Source: Paenibacillus pabuli (GTDB lineage: Bacteria > Bacillota > Bacilli > Paenibacillales > Paenibacillaceae). Taken from it: 64,000 bases of DNA. The translations under genes and the position numbers were made by a program. Below, in pieces: positions 43,015 through 52,253 of the stretch. How positions within the stretch are numbered: position 1 is the stretch's first letter; each line of letters opens with the position of its first letter. The notes under the pieces are model-generated. The model saw only the letters and a program-made list of their open reading frames with translations. It was not told the origin of the DNA and searched no databases. The DNA lies in the NCBI RefSeq assembly GCF_023101145.1, contig NZ_CP073714.1:5022001-5086000 (forward strand), in the 5' to 3' direction.

Positions 43015-43872
43015 CTAGGCCAATCCGTGAGCGCGTTTGGCCGCGATCAGTGTATTTTGCATCAACATCGTAATCGTCATTGGACCAACGCCACCAGGAA
43101 CGGGTGTAATTGGACCAGACACCGTCTTCACGCTTTCAAAATCCACATCCCCTGCGAGTTTGCCGTTTTCCAGACGATTCATTCCAACATCAATTACTAC
43201 GGCACCCGGTTTGACGAAATCAGCATCCACAAAGTTTGCACGTCCGATAGCAACTACCAGAATGTCTGCCTGACGTGTGATCTCTTTCATATTTGCTGTA
43301 CGGGAATGACACATCGTTACCGTTGCGTTCTCACGTTGAAGCAGCAAGGATACCGGTTTGCCGACAATGTTGCTGCGGCCGATGACTACGGCATGTTTGC
43401 CTGACATTTCAAGACCAGTACGCTTAATCAGTTCGATCACGCCTGCAGGAGTACACGGCAATAGGCTGTCATCACCAATAACGAGGTTACCCACATTAAC
43501 CGGGTGGAATCCGTCCACATCCTTGTCCACGGCGATCGCATCGATAACCGCTTTCTCTTCAATATGCTTCGGTAATGGGAGCTGAACCAAAATGCCGTTA
43601 ATGGATTCCTGTTTGTTCAGCTTGTCCACCAGAGCAAGCAAATCCTCCTGGGATGTGTCTGCAGCCAGACGATGAACTTCGGAATAGAAGCCAAGATCAT
43701 GACATGCCTTTTCTTTATTACGCACATATACTTGGGATGCCGGATCTTCCCCGACGAGCACAACAGCCAGACCAGGTATTACCCCCTGTTCGCTAAGCTG
43801 CTTTACTTCTGCAGTGATGCCTGCACGAATCTCCTGGGACACTTCTTTACCGTTAATAATAGTTGCTGTCAT
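43015..43872 (-). CDS. folD: Methylenetetrahydrofolate dehydrogenase/cyclohydrolase
   Basis: Bifunctional enzyme interconverting 5,10-methylene-, 5,10-methenyl- and 10-formyl-THF. 285 aa. Catalytic Lys in 'YVRNKEKACHDLG', 'ILVQLPLPKH', NADP motif 'VIGRSNIVGKPVS' and C-terminal 'TPVPGGVGPMT'. Between nusB and xseA as in Bacillus. Confidence 0.95.
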   Translation of the reverse strand: MTATIINGKEVSQEIRAGITAEVKQLSEQGVIPGLAVVLVGEDPASQVYVRNKEKACHDLGFYSEVHRLAADTSQEDLLALVDKLNKQESINGILVQLPLPKHIEEKAVIDAIAVDKDVDGFHPVNVGNLVIGDDSLLPCTPAGVIELIKRTGLEMSGKHAVVIGRSNIVGKPVSLLLQRENATVTMCHSRTANMKEITRQADILVVAIGRANFVDADFVKPGAVVIDVGMNRLENGKLAGDVDFESVKTVSGPITPVPGGVGPMTITMLMQNTLIAAKRAHGLA

Positions 43873-43920
43873 TGTACTCTCTCTCCCTTATGTGAACATA
43901 TAATTAAGTGAATCACAAAC

Positions 43921-44373
43921 TTAAGATAGTTTTGCTTTGATGGTGTCGACTTCCTGAATCATGCGCCCGAGTACACCATTGACGAATTTGCCGGATTCAT
44001 CGGTGCCAAAATACTTGGACAATTCAATCGCTTCATTGACGGATACTTTTGCCGGGATATCATCACGGAACACCATTTCATACGTTGAAAGCCGTAAAAT
44101 CTGGCGGTCTACACGTGACAAACGGCTAATCTGCCAGCCTTTCAAATAGTCGACGAGTAATCCATCAATGGCGTCCTTATGACTCCATGCGCCCTGTACA
44201 ATTTCAGTTACGTAGGAACGCATCACATCTGCGTCATGAATAACCACTTCGGTTTCATTATCTTCAGCGGCTTCATTAATCAGCATATTCACGGCTTCAG
44301 CTGCGCCAACTTCATTCATTTCCATCTGATACAGACTTTGTACTGCAATTTCCCTTGCCAAACGTCTTTTCAT
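43921..44373 (-). CDS. nusB: Transcription antitermination factor NusB
   Basis: Binds boxA with NusE (S10) for rRNA antitermination. 150 aa. Opens 'RRLAREIAVQSLYQME', with 'SRVDRQILRLSTYEM' and 'VSVNEAIELSKYFG'. GGAGG 7 nt before the ATG at 44373; the longer frame is spurious. Downstream of the DUF2273-amaP-asp23 unit, separated by a terminator. Confidence 0.94.
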   Translation of the reverse strand: MKRRLAREIAVQSLYQMEMNEVGAAEAVNMLINEAAEDNETEVVIHDADVMRSYVTEIVQGAWSHKDAIDGLLVDYLKGWQISRLSRVDRQILRLSTYEMVFRDDIPAKVSVNEAIELSKYFGTDESGKFVNGVLGRMIQEVDTIKAKLS

Positions 44374-44482
44374 GTCCTGCCTCCTGCAGCGCTCTCTATA
44401 GAGCGTCATCATGCTTATTTTAAAATATAAAATCTTTGATGGAATCAGAGATCTTATTATATTGTTATCCCTTTTCACAAAA

Positions 44483-44560
44483 AAACCTGCAATCGTTTCC
44501 TCCAAAAAACGGGCAACCTAAACTACAGCTATTTTCGGAAGAAACATATTGCAGGGTTCA
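44483..44560 (-). terminator. Terminator of the asp23-amaP-DUF2273 unit
   Basis: AACCTGCAAT...GTTTCCTCC pairs imperfectly with GGAAGAAAC...ATTGCAGG; on the minus strand TGCAGG is followed by seven T. Confidence 0.7.
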
Positions 44561-44566
44561 GGTGGC

Positions 44567-44800
44567 TCACTTAAAGGGACGCCAGCGATCACCGAGCCAT
44601 TGCCCCCATTCCCTCCAGGGAATGAACGAGCCCAGCTTCGAGTCGCTTCGTCTGCCTAACGTATAACCGATGAACACCAAGAGTGCAAAGAACAACATAT
44701 CCCAAAAACCGATCCACACATAAAGAAAACCAAAAAAGATGCCAAAGGCAATGCCGATAATTCGGCCTCTGTGACTATCCCAAATCTCTCTCCACAGCAT
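44567..44800 (-). CDS. DUF2273 small membrane protein
   Basis: 77 aa with two membrane helices ('IIGIAFGIFFGFLYVWIGF' and 'MLFFALLVFIGYTLG') and a basic tail. DUF2273 proteins usually sit with AmaP and Asp23/Gls24 proteins, as here. Role thought to be in cell-envelope stress assembly; not proven. Confidence 0.8.
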   Translation of the reverse strand: MLWREIWDSHRGRIIGIAFGIFFGFLYVWIGFWDMLFFALLVFIGYTLGRRSDSKLGSFIPWREWGQWLGDRWRPFK

Positions 44801-44814
44801 CAGTGAAACTCACC

Positions 44815-45354
44815 TCATTCCACTCGACTCTTGTAGTTAGGCGACTGGGTAACGTTGGCAATATACACGGTGACAAAAGAAACCGGGATACCCGTAATCT
44901 CCTGTACATGATCATGTATAGCCTTCTGCAGTTCGGATGTCAGCGTCGGAATTGGGGTCTCGCCATCCACTACCGCGCGGATCATAATCTCCAGTCCGGA
45001 TTCAACAACACGAATGCGAGCTTTGACATCACGTACACCTCGGAAACGTGATGTTGCTTTGAGACAGAGATTTTCAATCGTTTCCATCGAAATCTGCACA
45101 TCACCATATTCGGTACGCTGATCTACAGATGGCAATGAAGCACGATCACGCCGAACCGAGATGTAGAAAAATCGCAAACTCAGGATAAACAAAATCGCTG
45201 CGGCTACAACCGCCGCAATAATGACGTTCTGTTCCTGCTGGTAATTCAATTCGTATGGCAGCACACCACTAATAAGAAGTATAACCGCTGCCGATATTGC
45301 TCCAACGCTTATGCTGTATATAAACAACAGAAGCCGATCCAGTATTTTAGCCAC
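44815..45354 (-). CDS. amaP: Alkaline-shock membrane anchor protein AmaP
   Basis: Anchors Asp23-type proteins to the membrane in Staphylococcus. About 179 aa. Two N-terminal membrane helices ('LLFIYSISVGAISAAVILLI', 'IIAAVVAAAILFILSLRFFY') and a soluble C-terminal domain. GTG start at 45354 is uncertain; another GTG at 45363 lies nearly on the GGGAGG site. Between asp23 and DUF2273. Confidence 0.83.
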   Translation of the reverse strand: MAKILDRLLLFIYSISVGAISAAVILLISGVLPYELNYQQEQNVIIAAVVAAAILFILSLRFFYISVRRDRASLPSVDQRTEYGDVQISMETIENLCLKATSRFRGVRDVKARIRVVESGLEIMIRAVVDGETPIPTLTSELQKAIHDHVQEITGIPVSFVTVYIANVTQSPNYKSRVE

Positions 45355-45463
45355 GAACTGCACAGCCTCCCTTGCTCACTAACATTGCTTAACCTGCCCA
45401 TTGGCAAAAGGGTGATCCTCAGGTGCACGTTTCCGCTTGCTCAAAGACCTGTCCAAGACGGGA

Positions 45464-45488
45464 TAACCCCCGGCAGTGATGCCGGGGG
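45464..45488. terminator. GC-rich hairpin downstream of asp23
   Basis: ACCCCCGGCA-loop-TGCCGGGGG; no clear T run on the minus strand, so it may be a processing or attenuation hairpin between asp23 and amaP. Confidence 0.4.
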
Positions 45489-45501
45489 AATCTGTCTTCT
45501 T

Positions 45502-45912
45502 TTATTTTACGCGCTGACTGTTCAGGTCGATTTCTTCCACTTTTTCAGTGCTTTTGAACTGAACATCATGAATGTGTACATTAACCTCATTCACATTCAA
45601 TCCGGTCATGTTCTCAATGGAGCGTTTCACGTTCTGTTGAATTTCGGTAGCCACCTGTGGAAGACGGTAACCATATTCAATAATAACGGAAACATCCACT
45701 GCAGCTTCACGCTGACCTACTTCAACCTTAACGCCTTTGGAAAGGTTTTTGCGACCAAGCAATTCGGCAAATCCACCAGCGAACCCGCCGCTCATGCCTG
45801 CAACACCTTTTACTTCAACTGTAGCCAGTCCAGCGATCACTTCAATAACTTCAGGTGCGATCTGGATTTCACCGATATCCGTTCGTTCAAATTCTGTCGG
45901 CAGTGTACTCAT
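45502..45912 (-). CDS. Asp23/Gls24-family protein (YqhY-like)
   Basis: 136 aa alkaline-shock family protein. 'IGEIQIAPEVIEVIAGLATVEV' pattern and 'VKVEVGQREAAVDVSVIIEYGY' are characteristic; no membrane segment. In Bacillus YqhY lies beside accBC and its loss perturbs acetyl-CoA carboxylase. Same neighbourhood here (accC upstream). SD-like AAAGGTG lies 12 nt ahead of ATG. Confidence 0.87.
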   Translation of the reverse strand: MSTLPTEFERTDIGEIQIAPEVIEVIAGLATVEVKGVAGMSGGFAGGFAELLGRKNLSKGVKVEVGQREAAVDVSVIIEYGYRLPQVATEIQQNVKRSIENMTGLNVNEVNVHIHDVQFKSTEKVEEIDLNSQRVK

Positions 45913-46136
45913 AACTGTTCAACACACCTTTCGCGAAATAAGTTTGCGGCCATCCGTCAGGGCGCTGGCACTCAGACCAATCTGGCCTTCAGAACCCTTC
46001 CGGTCCGGCTTTACCGGAACTCCTGCAAACCTTCATCCGCATACGTGCGGCTTATCCTTTGCAGGAGACATGCGCTCTTATTATTACATACTATATCATT
46101 TGGGCTACATTATGACAAACAAGCCCAATATACCTT
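45913..46136 (-). ncRNA. Structured leader candidate between accC and asp23
   Basis: 224 bp. On the minus strand: a perfect 10-bp stem CTCCTGCAAA (46058-46067 complement) with TTTGCAGGAG (46020-46029 complement), enclosing a 5-bp hairpin at 46037-46050, followed by TTCCGG...CCGGAA stem (about 45997-46018). No T run, so it is not a plain terminator. It resembles a 5' leader of asp23 or 3' UTR of accC. Not matched to any riboswitch I know. Confidence 0.4.
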
Positions 46137-47480
46137 TTAAATCTCATTTTCCTCAAGAAATTTGATATCAAAGTCTCCACGAACGAAGGTTGGATGATCC
46201 AGCAATTTCTGATGGAAAGGAATCGTTGTAGAAATGCCTTCAATTGCAAATTCAGCCAATGCACGTTTCATCTTCGCAATAGCCTCTTCCCTATTTGCTC
46301 CCCACACGATCAGTTTGGCAATCATGGAGTCGTAATAAGGAGAGATTGTGTAGCCCGGATAAGCACCACTATCTACACGTACACCTGGTCCTCCTGGCGC
46401 AAGGTAGAAACCAATTTTGCCTGGTGATGGCATGAAGTTACGGTCTGGATCTTCTGCATTGATACGGCATTCAATGGACCAACCGTTAATCACAACATCT
46501 TCCTGACGGAAAGAGAGCGGATTCCCTTCAGCTACGGAGATCATTTCGCGGATCAGATCCACGCCTGTAACCATTTCTGTCACAGGGTGTTCCACCTGAA
46601 TACGTGTATTCATTTCCATGAAATAGAACTCACCGTTCGGGCTGAGCAAGAACTCAAGTGTACCTGCCCCAGAGTAACTCACGGCAAGTGCTGCCCGTAC
46701 TGCGGCTTCTCCCATTAATGTACGCACATCTTCAGAGATGATCGGACAAGGTGCTTCTTCCACCAGCTTTTGACGTCGACGCTGAACGGAACAATCACGC
46801 TCACCCAAATGCACTGCATTTCCATGTTTGTCTGCAATGATCTGAATCTCGACGTGTTTCATACCTGTCAGGAATTTCTCCAGGTACACCCCGCCGTTGC
46901 CAAAAGCCTTTTGCGCTTCCTGCTGAGCAGCCGTAATCTGTTTGATCAGGGCTTCTTCATCTTCTGCGATACGAATACCCTTACCTCCGCCACCTGCAGT
47001 AGCTTTGATAATAACAGGGTAGCCGATATCCCGGCCAAGCATAATCGCTTCTTCCATGCTTTCGACAAGACCATCGGATCCAGGAATTACAGGGACGCCT
47101 GCATCCTTCATCGTTTGTTTGGCGACAGCCTTGTCCCCCATTTTGGTTATAGCCTCTGGAGAAGGGCCGATGAACGTAATATTGCAGGAATCACAGATTT
47201 CTGCAAAATCAGCGTTCTCTGCCAAGAATCCGTAGCCTGGGTGGATCGCATCACATTCCGTCAGTGTAGCTACACTCATCAGGTTTGTGAAGTTTAGATA
47301 ACTGTCTTTCGAAAGTGTAGGCCCGATACAATACGCTTCATCTGCTAGACGAACATGCAGGGAGTCTTTATCCGCTTCCGAATAGACTGCTACCGTCGAA
47401 ATGCCGATTTCACGACAGGCACGAATAATACGGACCGCAATTTCGCCACGGTTCGCAATCAGTATTTTTTGAAATTTCAT
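46137..47480 (-). CDS. accC: Biotin carboxylase
   Basis: ATP-grasp subunit of acetyl-CoA carboxylase; carboxylates biotin on AccB. 447 aa. 'KATAGGGGKGIRI' is the nucleotide loop; 'MEMNTRIQVEHPVTEM' holds catalytic residues. GGAGGAC ahead of the ATG. 55 nt after accB in a two-gene operon; asp23 follows after a structured spacer. Confidence 0.96.
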   Translation of the reverse strand: MKFQKILIANRGEIAVRIIRACREIGISTVAVYSEADKDSLHVRLADEAYCIGPTLSKDSYLNFTNLMSVATLTECDAIHPGYGFLAENADFAEICDSCNITFIGPSPEAITKMGDKAVAKQTMKDAGVPVIPGSDGLVESMEEAIMLGRDIGYPVIIKATAGGGGKGIRIAEDEEALIKQITAAQQEAQKAFGNGGVYLEKFLTGMKHVEIQIIADKHGNAVHLGERDCSVQRRRQKLVEEAPCPIISEDVRTLMGEAAVRAALAVSYSGAGTLEFLLSPNGEFYFMEMNTRIQVEHPVTEMVTGVDLIREMISVAEGNPLSFRQEDVVINGWSIECRINAEDPDRNFMPSPGKIGFYLAPGGPGVRVDSGAYPGYTISPYYDSMIAKLIVWGANREEAIAKMKRALAEFAIEGISTTIPFHQKLLDHPTFVRGDFDIKFLEENEI

Positions 47481-47535
47481 TTCGTTATTGTCCTCCTTCG
47501 AAGCTCATGCAGCTGCCGTTATGTGGCTATAACCG

Positions 47536-48006
47536 TTATTCCGGTTTCACCAGGAACAGAGGTTGTCCATACTCAACCAGCTGTCCGTTCTCAACCAGCA
47601 CTTCAACGATTTCTCCCTTGATGTCAGCATCAAGCTCGTTCATCAGCTTCATCGCCTCAATGATACATACCGTTGTTTTCTCAACAACTTTATCACCAGC
47701 GCTTACAAAAGGACCCGCTTCCGGCGAGGAAGCTCTGTAAAAAGTACCCACCATCGGAGATACGATTTTATGTAAATGGCTTGTAGTATCAACTTGCGGA
47801 GCAGCCTCAGCCACCACTGCAGCCGGTTGCACCTGTGGTGCAGCAATCATTTGCGGTTGAACAGCAGCTGCCTGAACAAATTCGGTTTTACCCGGTTTGC
47901 GAATCGACAACCGTGATCCTTCGTTTTCAATTTCCAACTCTTGAACGGAACTTTCATCTACCAGTTTGATCAGTTCTTTGATCTCACTCAATTTAAACAT
48001 TTCCAT
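47536..48006 (-). CDS. accB: Biotin carboxyl carrier protein
   Basis: Carries biotin between the carboxylase and transferase of acetyl-CoA carboxylase. 156 aa: N-terminal helical part, an Ala/Pro/Gln-rich linker, then the biotinyl domain with the modified lysine in 'EAMKLMNEL' near residue 120. AAGGAG precedes the ATG. First gene of accBC. Confidence 0.95.
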   Translation of the reverse strand: MEMFKLSEIKELIKLVDESSVQELEIENEGSRLSIRKPGKTEFVQAAAVQPQMIAAPQVQPAAVVAEAAPQVDTTSHLHKIVSPMVGTFYRASSPEAGPFVSAGDKVVEKTTVCIIEAMKLMNELDADIKGEIVEVLVENGQLVEYGQPLFLVKPE

Positions 48007-48089
48007 TATTCACTCCTTCGGCATCATGCCAGTCTCACTAGGACGGTCATATGGCTTTATGTATTATATCATAATCATTAAAAATGGAA

Positions 48090-48121
48090 AGAGCCCGAGA
48101 TCTGTTCCAGCTCTCGGGGCT
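48090..48121 (-). terminator. Terminator of the spoIIIA operon
   Basis: AGCCCCGAGA-loop-TCTCGGGCT followed by CTTTCCATTTTT on the minus strand, 18 nt past spoIIIAH. Confidence 0.75.
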
Positions 48122-48138
48122 GCTATTCCTTGTTTAGA

Positions 48139-48990
48139 TTACTGTTCTGTCACGTATTGTACGCTGATTTTGTTCTGCGACACCGCCAGTTCTTTCATGA
48201 CCAGATCCACAATGGAAACCGCTTGTTTTACATCCAGTTTGTCACTGAGAACAACAACTTTATACTTGTCGGCATCCTCTTGAACGATCGCATTGGCAAA
48301 CTGTTGTGACAGGGTTTCTTCAATGCCATTGATTTTGGCTTCTTTTTCTTCCAGTGTACGAAGCTGCTCTGTTGCTTTGGCGTTTTCTTCTGGCGTTTTG
48401 CTCAGATCGCCCGCAACGGTCATAAGTTCTTCATACTTGCGATTGTTGCTCTCTTCACGCTGCCACTGGTAGTTTTGGAACTGACTGCTCGCAGACGCCG
48501 CCGTATTTTGCTCTTCCATCTCCTTGAGGACATCCTCGTCGGTTTTCGCCGCACTGCCATCTGATCCGGTACTTGTCTCAGGAGTAGTTGTTGTTCCCTT
48601 TTCAGTGCCCTCTTTTGTACCTTTTTCACTGCCTTTACCAGCTTCACCTTGTTTTTCTCCCGATTCCGCAGCTGGAGATTTCTCGGTATCCCCGGCTTTT
48701 TTACCGTCTACAACCGCAGGATTATCAACAGATTCAGTAGCTGTTTGATCTCCCTCAGTCCCTGTAACTTCTCCGCCATTCACCACTTCATTCACAACCA
48801 GACCTTCTGTTGGATCAAGGATTCCAGCCGTTTCCTTTGCTTCTCCCTGCTTCATACCATCCACCTGCGTGCTTTCAGCTACAGGCGTATTAACCGGACC
48901 GGAATCTTCAGTGAACAGGTAATAGGCGGACAAAATGACCATCAGACTCAGCATGGATACGAGCCATACCGTTTGACGTTTGTTATTCAT
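48139..48990 (-). CDS. spoIIIAH: Stage III sporulation protein AH
   Basis: Mother-cell membrane protein; its YscJ/FliF-like domain binds SpoIIQ to build the feeding-tube channel. 283 aa, longer than the Bacillus protein (about 218). One N-terminal membrane helix, then a Glu/Thr/Gly/Ser-rich linker of about 100 residues, then the ring-building domain around 'EESNNRKYEELMTVAGDLS' to the end. Linker length is a Paenibacillus-type difference. Last gene of spoIIIAA-AH. Confidence 0.93.
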   Translation of the reverse strand: MNNKRQTVWLVSMLSLMVILSAYYLFTEDSGPVNTPVAESTQVDGMKQGEAKETAGILDPTEGLVVNEVVNGGEVTGTEGDQTATESVDNPAVVDGKKAGDTEKSPAAESGEKQGEAGKGSEKGTKEGTEKGTTTTPETSTGSDGSAAKTDEDVLKEMEEQNTAASASSQFQNYQWQREESNNRKYEELMTVAGDLSKTPEENAKATEQLRTLEEKEAKINGIEETLSQQFANAIVQEDADKYKVVVLSDKLDVKQAVSIVDLVMKELAVSQNKISVQYVTEQ

Positions 48991-49056
48991 TAGAACTTCC
49001 TCCTCGAATTGGCTTCATTCTTATGACAATCAAATCTTGTGAAACATGATTCTGGA

Positions 49057-49695
49057 CTAATCCTGCTTGCGCGGAACAACCGAAATCCGGTAGGCCGCAA
49101 CATTCAGTCCTTTTTCCACAGCATCTGTAATCAGGTCCTTCACAACCTTGTTCTCTGCACCTCTGGCAACGACAAGCACGCCCCGGATCTGCGGTTTGAG
49201 CTTTTTCGTGACAATCGGTGTCTGATCCCCTGATATTTCATACGTGATAATCTCACCATCCCGGGTATATTGCGTCATATGTCGTTTGCCCCCGTTTGCA
49301 TCCGTTTCTTCGGTGAGCTGCTGCGAATCCTTCACATTACGCTGTACAACAAGCTCCTCTGTAGAATCCACGGTAACCATCACATCAACAGTTCCCACAC
49401 CTACGATATTTTCCAGCACACCCTTGATCTTGTCCTCAAATGCGATCTCTATCGCCTGAAATGGATTCTGTTCCGTCGGATCCGTCTGTATGGATGCCAT
49501 CGATGTAGCGGGATCAGGCGGCTCTCGACCGATATTTTCGGAATCAATCTTTTTAACATTGACGAAGGAGTTGAACAACATGATTCCCACTCCGATCAAA
49601 CCTAGGATAATCAACCAGCGAAAGGTTTGACTGCGCCGCTGCCCGCCTTCTCCTCCGCCGAGCCAGCTTTCCATCTTTTTGAGCCATTGTTTCAT
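49057..49695 (-). CDS. spoIIIAG: Stage III sporulation protein AG
   Basis: Channel-ring component in the mother-cell outer forespore membrane. 212 aa. One membrane helix ('WLIILGLIGVGIMLFNSFV') then a ring-building motif domain with 'VGTVDVMVTVDSTEELVVQRN' type strands. Overlaps none; 15 nt after spoIIIAF. Confidence 0.93.
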   Translation of the reverse strand: MKQWLKKMESWLGGGEGGQRRSQTFRWLIILGLIGVGIMLFNSFVNVKKIDSENIGREPPDPATSMASIQTDPTEQNPFQAIEIAFEDKIKGVLENIVGVGTVDVMVTVDSTEELVVQRNVKDSQQLTEETDANGGKRHMTQYTRDGEIITYEISGDQTPIVTKKLKPQIRGVLVVARGAENKVVKDLITDAVEKGLNVAAYRISVVPRKQD

Positions 49696-49710
49696 CGGTT
49701 ACCCTCCTTT

Positions 49711-50589
49711 TTACAGCGCCGAGGCGCTTTTCTTTTCTTTCACCTGTACTTTGTTTGCATCAATATCCCACTTCTCTGTCAAGAGGGTAATTATTTGTAC
49801 GGCTCGTTCAGACCGGGAGGACGTCTGTCCTTGCTGAGAGGTTGTCTCTGCCTGCTGACCTGACACAGGTGTGGAGTCTGCCTCCTGTTCATTTTGCGGC
49901 TCGTCAGAGTTACCTTTGCTCACGCTACTTTCACGATTGCTGCCGCTGTTCACCTCGATCTGTACATCCGGGACCTCAATCTGACCAATCTGGATTGGCT
50001 CCTGAACTGGAGGTGATTCAGTGGTTTGGGATTGCGGGTCAGAGCCAAATATTGGTGTTGTAGTTGCCGCTGCTTCCTGCTGACCTGTGTTGGGATTGAC
50101 TTTCCCACCTGCTGCCTCACCTGCCATCTCCACCAGAACATACTGGATTACAGGAAGTTCCACCGAGGTTGCCAAATCCGTCTCGGGCTTGGTTGTATCC
50201 ATCGCGAGTTTTACTTCAACGGACTGCACTCGCTCCCCCGTTGTTTCTTCAATTTGCCCTTTCATTACGTTAGCCAGCTCTTTGGCTGTCCATTGCAGTG
50301 ATTGTTCCTGTTCATTGGATTGCAACCGCCTCCCCTGAGCCAAAATCTGTTCAAGTGTTGCATTTCCATCGGATGGCGAATCCATAGCGGTCATTGCTCG
50401 TTTGAGCTCGCCAACCGGATCACTTTTCAAAAGCTTCGTTATGGGCGATAACAGAGTCAGCAGGATAAGAAGGCTCAGCACAAGCTTGACATAGCGTTCC
50501 ATGGATCGATTGGGCAACAGCATATCCACGAAAGTTGCCAACAGAACGATCATGATTAATTCACGGAGCCAGCTGCTCAGCCACCCCAT
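49711..50589 (-). CDS. spoIIIAF: Stage III sporulation protein AF
   Basis: Membrane protein of the AA-AH complex. 292 aa against about 206 in Bacillus: two N-terminal helices ('LIMIVLLATFVDMLLP', 'LVLSLLILLTLLSPI'), a soluble ring-like domain, and a long Gln/Ser/Thr-rich insert (about residues 165-265) before the conserved C-terminal 'IITLLTEKWDIDANKVQV'. Confidence 0.9.
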   Translation of the reverse strand: MGWLSSWLRELIMIVLLATFVDMLLPNRSMERYVKLVLSLLILLTLLSPITKLLKSDPVGELKRAMTAMDSPSDGNATLEQILAQGRRLQSNEQEQSLQWTAKELANVMKGQIEETTGERVQSVEVKLAMDTTKPETDLATSVELPVIQYVLVEMAGEAAGGKVNPNTGQQEAAATTTPIFGSDPQSQTTESPPVQEPIQIGQIEVPDVQIEVNSGSNRESSVSKGNSDEPQNEQEADSTPVSGQQAETTSQQGQTSSRSERAVQIITLLTEKWDIDANKVQVKEKKSASAL

Positions 50590-50619
50590 CCTTCCAGCCC
50601 CTTTCTCTTGAGCATCCCC

Positions 50620-51810
50620 TCATCTCATCATGACGGTCAGATTGCCAGCAGTTAGCAGGATCGTAATTGCCAGAAAAAACATCAGTCCAACGGCCGCCAG
50701 TGCTGCAAATACGTAAATCATGCTTTTGCCTATCGCCTGCAGACATCCTACAATCGGCGTGTCCCCTAGAGGTTGCATAATCGCGCCAGTGATGTTGTAG
50801 ATCAGGGCTAACGTCAGAATTTTAAGTGCAGGAAACGCACATAAAAACAAGATAATGATGACACCTGTTAGTCCGATTGCATTTTTCACCAGCAGCGACG
50901 CTGTAATAACTGTGTCCGTTGCATCCGCAAAGGTTCTGCCGACAATGGGGACAAAGTTGCCTGCGATGTACTTCGCCGCTTTCAGACTGACACCATCTGC
51001 TACGGAGCCCGATGCCCCCTGAACCGAAATTACGCCCAGGAACATCGTAAGCAATATACCGAGCAGAGCCACACTAATGTTCCGTAACAGGTCTGCCAGC
51101 TGTGTAAGCTTGTACTTGTCGGACAAGGAACTGACGAGATGTAACACCGCCGAGAAAAAGAGTAACGGGAATACCAGCATGTGAATCAATGTACCGACCA
51201 GATGAATCATGAAAATGATCAGCGGATGGGTCACAGAAACAGTAATGACATTTCCCATTGAAGCCAGCAGTGTAAACAACAGGGGCACCATGGCCATCAT
51301 AAAGTTAATCATGCTGTCAATGGCATCCTTGGCGTATCCGATCGCCACACTGAAGCTGTTGATGGCGATGATAATAATGACCATGTAACAGATGGAGTAA
51401 GCGATTTTGCTAATGTTATTTTTCTCAAAAGCAGTCTGCAGCGTCTCCAGAATCATACTCAGCACACTTAACATCACAATCGTGACCAGAAGTTTGCCGT
51501 TATATAGAATTTCATGCAGCATAAAGGTCCCAATCGCTATAAACACCGACTTCAGGCTGAACCCTTCATTGCCGGGGATTAACATATCCATAAAGGAAGG
51601 TGTTTTTCCTTCCGGGAAAAAACCACCGTATTGTTGCATGAGTTGGTCCCAATATTTTTCTACCTGATCCTTGGGAAGCTGGTCAGCTTGCTGCTGCATC
51701 CATTCTCCCGAGGGAGAACCAGCAGCGACCTGTCCCATGATCGCAAACAGAAAACACAGCGTCAGCACGAAGGTAAGGCGCCACTGCGGCTTATGATGCA
51801 TCATTTTCAT
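50620..51810 (-). CDS. spoIIIAE: Stage III sporulation protein AE
   Basis: Polytopic membrane protein of the channel complex. 396 aa with a signal-like N-terminus ('LTFVLTLCFLFAIMGQVAAG') and about eight helices. Contains 'GGFFPEGKTPSFMDMLIPG' and 'PIVGRTFADATDTVI', conserved in the family. Start ATG; upstream gap to spoIIIAD 21 nt. Confidence 0.94.
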   Translation of the reverse strand: MKMMHHKPQWRLTFVLTLCFLFAIMGQVAAGSPSGEWMQQQADQLPKDQVEKYWDQLMQQYGGFFPEGKTPSFMDMLIPGNEGFSLKSVFIAIGTFMLHEILYNGKLLVTIVMLSVLSMILETLQTAFEKNNISKIAYSICYMVIIIIAINSFSVAIGYAKDAIDSMINFMMAMVPLLFTLLASMGNVITVSVTHPLIIFMIHLVGTLIHMLVFPLLFFSAVLHLVSSLSDKYKLTQLADLLRNISVALLGILLTMFLGVISVQGASGSVADGVSLKAAKYIAGNFVPIVGRTFADATDTVITASLLVKNAIGLTGVIIILFLCAFPALKILTLALIYNITGAIMQPLGDTPIVGCLQAIGKSMIYVFAALAAVGLMFFLAITILLTAGNLTVMMR

Positions 51811-51831
51811 ATGAAGTCCGCACGCCTCCCT

Positions 51832-52221
51832 CTACACCGGCATCAGCTTCATGACGGTTTCGATAATAATGCTGATGATCGGTATTGCGAGTACAAGGAT
51901 CAGCACCTTGCCAGCAAGTTCAATTTTGGAAGCAATGCTCTCCTGGCCTGCATCCCTGACAATCTGTGCTCCGAATTCAGCAATGTACGCTATGCCTATA
52001 ATTTTCAGCACGGTTTTTAGATAAATGCTCTCCATACCTGAATTCTCGGCAAGCCGTTTCAACACTTCGATTACCGCGCCAATCTTGCCAATTAGCAGCA
52101 TGAAGATCACGATGCCAGTTGCAGCAGCAATCAGAAAAGCAAACATGGGCTTCTGTTCTTTGATAACTAGAATGAGCACCGTTGCGATGAGCGCCAGACC
52201 TACAACTTGGATAATTTCCAC
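51832..52221 (-). CDS. spoIIIAD: Stage III sporulation protein AD
   Basis: 129-aa membrane protein with four helices ('VVGLALIATVLILVI', 'FAFLIAAATGIVIFMLLIG', 'LVLAIPIISIIIETVM'). Size and position fit SpoIIIAD. Between AC and AE with short gaps. Confidence 0.93.
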   Translation of the reverse strand: MEIIQVVGLALIATVLILVIKEQKPMFAFLIAAATGIVIFMLLIGKIGAVIEVLKRLAENSGMESIYLKTVLKIIGIAYIAEFGAQIVRDAGQESIASKIELAGKVLILVLAIPIISIIIETVMKLMPV

Positions 52222-52253
52222 AGGTCACCACCATCCCGGCTTCATGACCGTTT

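Noticed and set aside
45913..45990. Resemblance of 'cctgacggatggcc' to the rrnB T2 terminator
   Set aside because: Short match with poor second arm and no T run; probably chance.
45385..46140. 251-codon plus-strand frame
   Set aside because: Antisense to asp23 and its leader; His/Cys/Phe-rich and no start site.
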